Notes under the pieces: model-generated
The model's input: the letters and a program-made list of their open reading frames with translations, nothing else
Database searches by the model: none
Told to the model about the DNA's origin: nothing
Made by a program: the position numbers and the translations under genes
Assembly: GCF_020886115.1 (NCBI RefSeq)
Contig: NZ_AP025185.1
Location: 1,798,001 to 1,862,000 of the forward strand
DNA: 64,000 nucleotides
Reading direction: 5' to 3'
Source of the DNA: Flavobacterium ammonificans
GTDB lineage: Bacteria > Bacteroidota > Bacteroidia > Flavobacteriales > Flavobacteriaceae
Part shown: piece after piece, positions 62,422 to 64,000 of the stretch
How positions within the stretch are numbered: position 1 is the first letter of the stretch
How the letters are laid out: every line of letters begins with the position of its first letter

Positions 62422-63035
62422 AATTAAAATTACTATTAATTATCAGTTTGTTTGTAGCAAACACAATTAGTTCACAAGAATTATCATTTAATATTGGGAC
62501 TAACTTTTCTCAGTTTAATTTAAAAAATCCTGAAAGTTTTACCAATACACCTATCCAAACAGGAACTGGTTCCTTTACCGAAATTGGATACTTGCTACCT
62601 TCCAAAAAAGAAAAATTGAATTATATTTTCGGTTTAGGAATAAATGAGTTCAATGCATTAGCGGGGACTTCTGCTAATTCGTACCGTTGGAACACCAAGT
62701 ATTTAGGGCTCCGAACAGGATTTGAATATAATTTTTTAGACATAAACAAACTGAAAATTGTACCCTTGTTTGGGATTAATTTCTCTACAATTATATATGG
62801 TAAACAAGAAACCAATGGTGTTGTATATGACATTAAGTCCAATAAAGAGTTTACAGGAATCAAATTGATTCCCTACTTAGGATTGAAAGTTAAATATAAA
62901 ATTAATGAATTGGGGTTTGCTTCATTAAGCTACAATCATTCGACCACTTTTAAGCCCAGTTTATCTCATAAAGAACATTTGACTATCGTAACCAACCAAA
63001 TCGTTTTTGGTTTACAATTTAACTTAACAAAATAA
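62418..63035 (+). CDS. Outer-membrane beta-barrel protein
   Basis: A 205-aa protein with a signal peptide (MKLKLLLIISLFVANTISSQ) and alternating beta-strands: LSFNIGTNFSQFNL, TEIGYLLPSKKEKLNYIFGLGI, KYLGLRTGFEYNFL, KLIPYLGLKVKYKINELGFASLSYNH, and a closing NQIVFGLQFNLTK. This fits the PorT-like or OmpW-size barrel proteins (outer membrane beta-barrel family). The four-base overlap with the T9SS cargo gene suggests joint expression. Confidence 0.86.
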   Translation: MKLKLLLIISLFVANTISSQELSFNIGTNFSQFNLKNPESFTNTPIQTGTGSFTEIGYLLPSKKEKLNYIFGLGINEFNALAGTSANSYRWNTKYLGLRTGFEYNFLDINKLKIVPLFGINFSTIIYGKQETNGVVYDIKSNKEFTGIKLIPYLGLKVKYKINELGFASLSYNHSTTFKPSLSHKEHLTIVTNQIVFGLQFNLTK

Positions 63036-63041
63036 TCTGCT

Positions 63042-64000
63042 ATGAAAAAAACACTACTCTTTTTAGCTTTTATACTTTCGACTTTTAGCTTTGCTCAAAC
63101 TAATGGAATTACCTATCAAGCTGTTATCTATAGCGCTAATGGAGAATCAGTTCCAGGGATTAATAATGCGAATGCTCCTCTTGCCAACAGAAAAATTTGT
63201 TTACAATTTAGTATTGTTGATGATTTTTTACAAACTGAATACCAAGAGAAAGTCATAGTAACCACTGACGATTATGGTATGGTGAATTTAATTATAGGCA
63301 CCGGAAATCAAACTGGTGGTTATGCTAATTCTTTTGAATCCATCGTTTGGAATTCAGCAAAGAAATATCTAAAAGTAAGTTTAGATCAATCAGGATACTG
63401 TAATTCATTTGATGAAATTAGTAATCAGGTATTAAGTTATGTTCCTTTTGCTTTGGCTGCCAATAGCGCATCTTCTGTTTCCGGAATTGTAGGGATCGCC
63501 AATGGTGGTACTAATTCTTCAACAGTTTTGGGTGCAAAAACCAACTTGCAATTGCAAAATGTAGATAATACTACAGACTTAAATAAACCCATTTCTACAT
63601 TGACTCAATTGGCTTTAGATTCAAAAGTAGATAAAGTCGTAGGTAAAAATTTATCAACAGAAGATTTTACTACAGCTGAGAAAACTAAGTTGGCTTCTCT
63701 TGGAGGAACACTAGATTTGAGTTCCTATGCTACTATAACAGATTTGACCACTAAAGTAGATAAAGTGGCAGGAAAAGAATTATCTTCAAATGATTATACT
63801 ACTTTAGAAAAAAATAAATTAGCGGCAATTTCTGGAGTGAATACAGGCGATCAGGATTTAAGTGCATTAGCAACAGCTGCTTCAGTGGCTTTGAAAGCTG
63901 ATATTTTTTCACCCTCTCTATTAGGGGTTCCAACCGCACCAACAGCATCTTCAAATACAAATACAACGCAAATTGCTACCACAGCATTTGTAAATACTAC
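63042..64000 (+). CDS. Secreted protein with phage-tail-fibre-like repeats, partial
   Basis: The frame starts at ATG 63042 (MKKTLLFLAFILSTFSFAQ, a signal peptide) and runs off the right edge after 319 codons. The first about 145 residues contain NGITYQAVIYSANGE and the typical NQVLSYVPFALAANSA segment, found in Bacteroidota surface proteins. Then come repeated units KVDKVxGKxLSxxDxTTxEKxKLA at Lys195 and Lys238 (43-residue period), followed by LLGVPTAPTASSNTNTTQIATTAFV. These motifs are known from phage tail fibres and adhesins. The 3' end is missing, so a T9SS tail or intramolecular chaperone could not be seen. Function: probably a long surface fibre or adhesin. Confidence 0.85.
   Translation, partial: MKKTLLFLAFILSTFSFAQTNGITYQAVIYSANGESVPGINNANAPLANRKICLQFSIVDDFLQTEYQEKVIVTTDDYGMVNLIIGTGNQTGGYANSFESIVWNSAKKYLKVSLDQSGYCNSFDEISNQVLSYVPFALAANSASSVSGIVGIANGGTNSSTVLGAKTNLQLQNVDNTTDLNKPISTLTQLALDSKVDKVVGKNLSTEDFTTAEKTKLASLGGTLDLSSYATITDLTTKVDKVAGKELSSNDYTTLEKNKLAAISGVNTGDQDLSALATAASVALKADIFSPSLLGVPTAPTASSNTNTTQIATTAFVNT
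63624..63851 (+). repeat. Tail-fibre-like repeat units in the partial gene
   Basis: Two units beginning at 63624 and 63753, 129 bases apart, encode KVDKVVGKNLSTEDFTTAEK and KVDKVAGKELSSNDYTTLEK. DNA similarity is moderate. More units may follow beyond the edge. Confidence 0.75.

Noticed and set aside
63042..64000. Prophage tail-fibre gene as evidence of a prophage
   Set aside because: No integrase, capsid, portal or lysis genes are in the window and the protein has its own secretion signal.

Overview
The window looks like an ordinary chromosomal stretch of a Flavobacterium-like member of the Bacteroidota. The evidence is low GC content, Bacteroidota-style promoters (TTG, 18 to 21 bases, then TAnnTTTG), a T9SS sorting domain, an Oar-type TonB-dependent receptor, the fused ResB-CcsA cytochrome c assembly protein, the carbamoyltransferase variant that acts on acylated ornithine, and many small families typical of Flavobacteriaceae. 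No rRNA, insertion sequence, CRISPR array or prophage core was seen.

Layout. 1-7.9 kb: a partial rlmH, a lipoprotein with a duplicated Cys/His motif, nadC-yihY-DUF2147-priA, an orphan LytTR regulator and the rpsF-rpsR-rplI operon. 8-16 kb: an Oar-like receptor, ligA, a 5'-nucleotidase split into two genes, and dapA. 17-23.3 kb: bamD-rpoZ-coaBC-DUF4835-recN, then fabV on its own promoter. 23.3-26 kb (minus): small membrane and lipid-anchored proteins, including a tandem duplicate pair and a Bor-like lipoprotein. 26-30 kb: glycosyltransferase, coaE and a two-component pair. 30.2-38.4 kb (minus): an eight-gene arginine operon (GNAT-argG-argC-argD-argF'-argB-argE-argH). 38.7-43 kb: a lipoprotein, glyA, miaE, a pentapeptide-repeat protein and tRNA-Arg(ACG). 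43-47 kb: a BlaI/M56 (BlaR1-like) regulatory system with an unusually regular triple operator and a secreted companion protein that shares a domain with the sensor. 47-57 kb: housekeeping and transport genes (MFS, TatD, TcdA, HAD, SSS symporter, MscS, Maf, KdsC-like). 57-60.4 kb: ccsBA. 60.4-64 kb: an AraC-type membrane regulator divergent from a secreted or outer-membrane cluster (T9SS cargo, beta-barrel, and a protein with phage-tail-fibre-like repeats that runs off the end).

The most interesting parts are the BlaI/M56 locus with three 16-bp palindromes at an exact 20-bp period, the companion protein with the same domain and coiled coil as the sensor, the arginine operon whose carbamoyltransferase carries Ser at the position known to separate acetyl- from succinyl-ornithine specificity, and several unlisted small ORFs (59, 47 and 34 aa). 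Database family names (DUF numbers) are recalled from memory of the families and were not searched.
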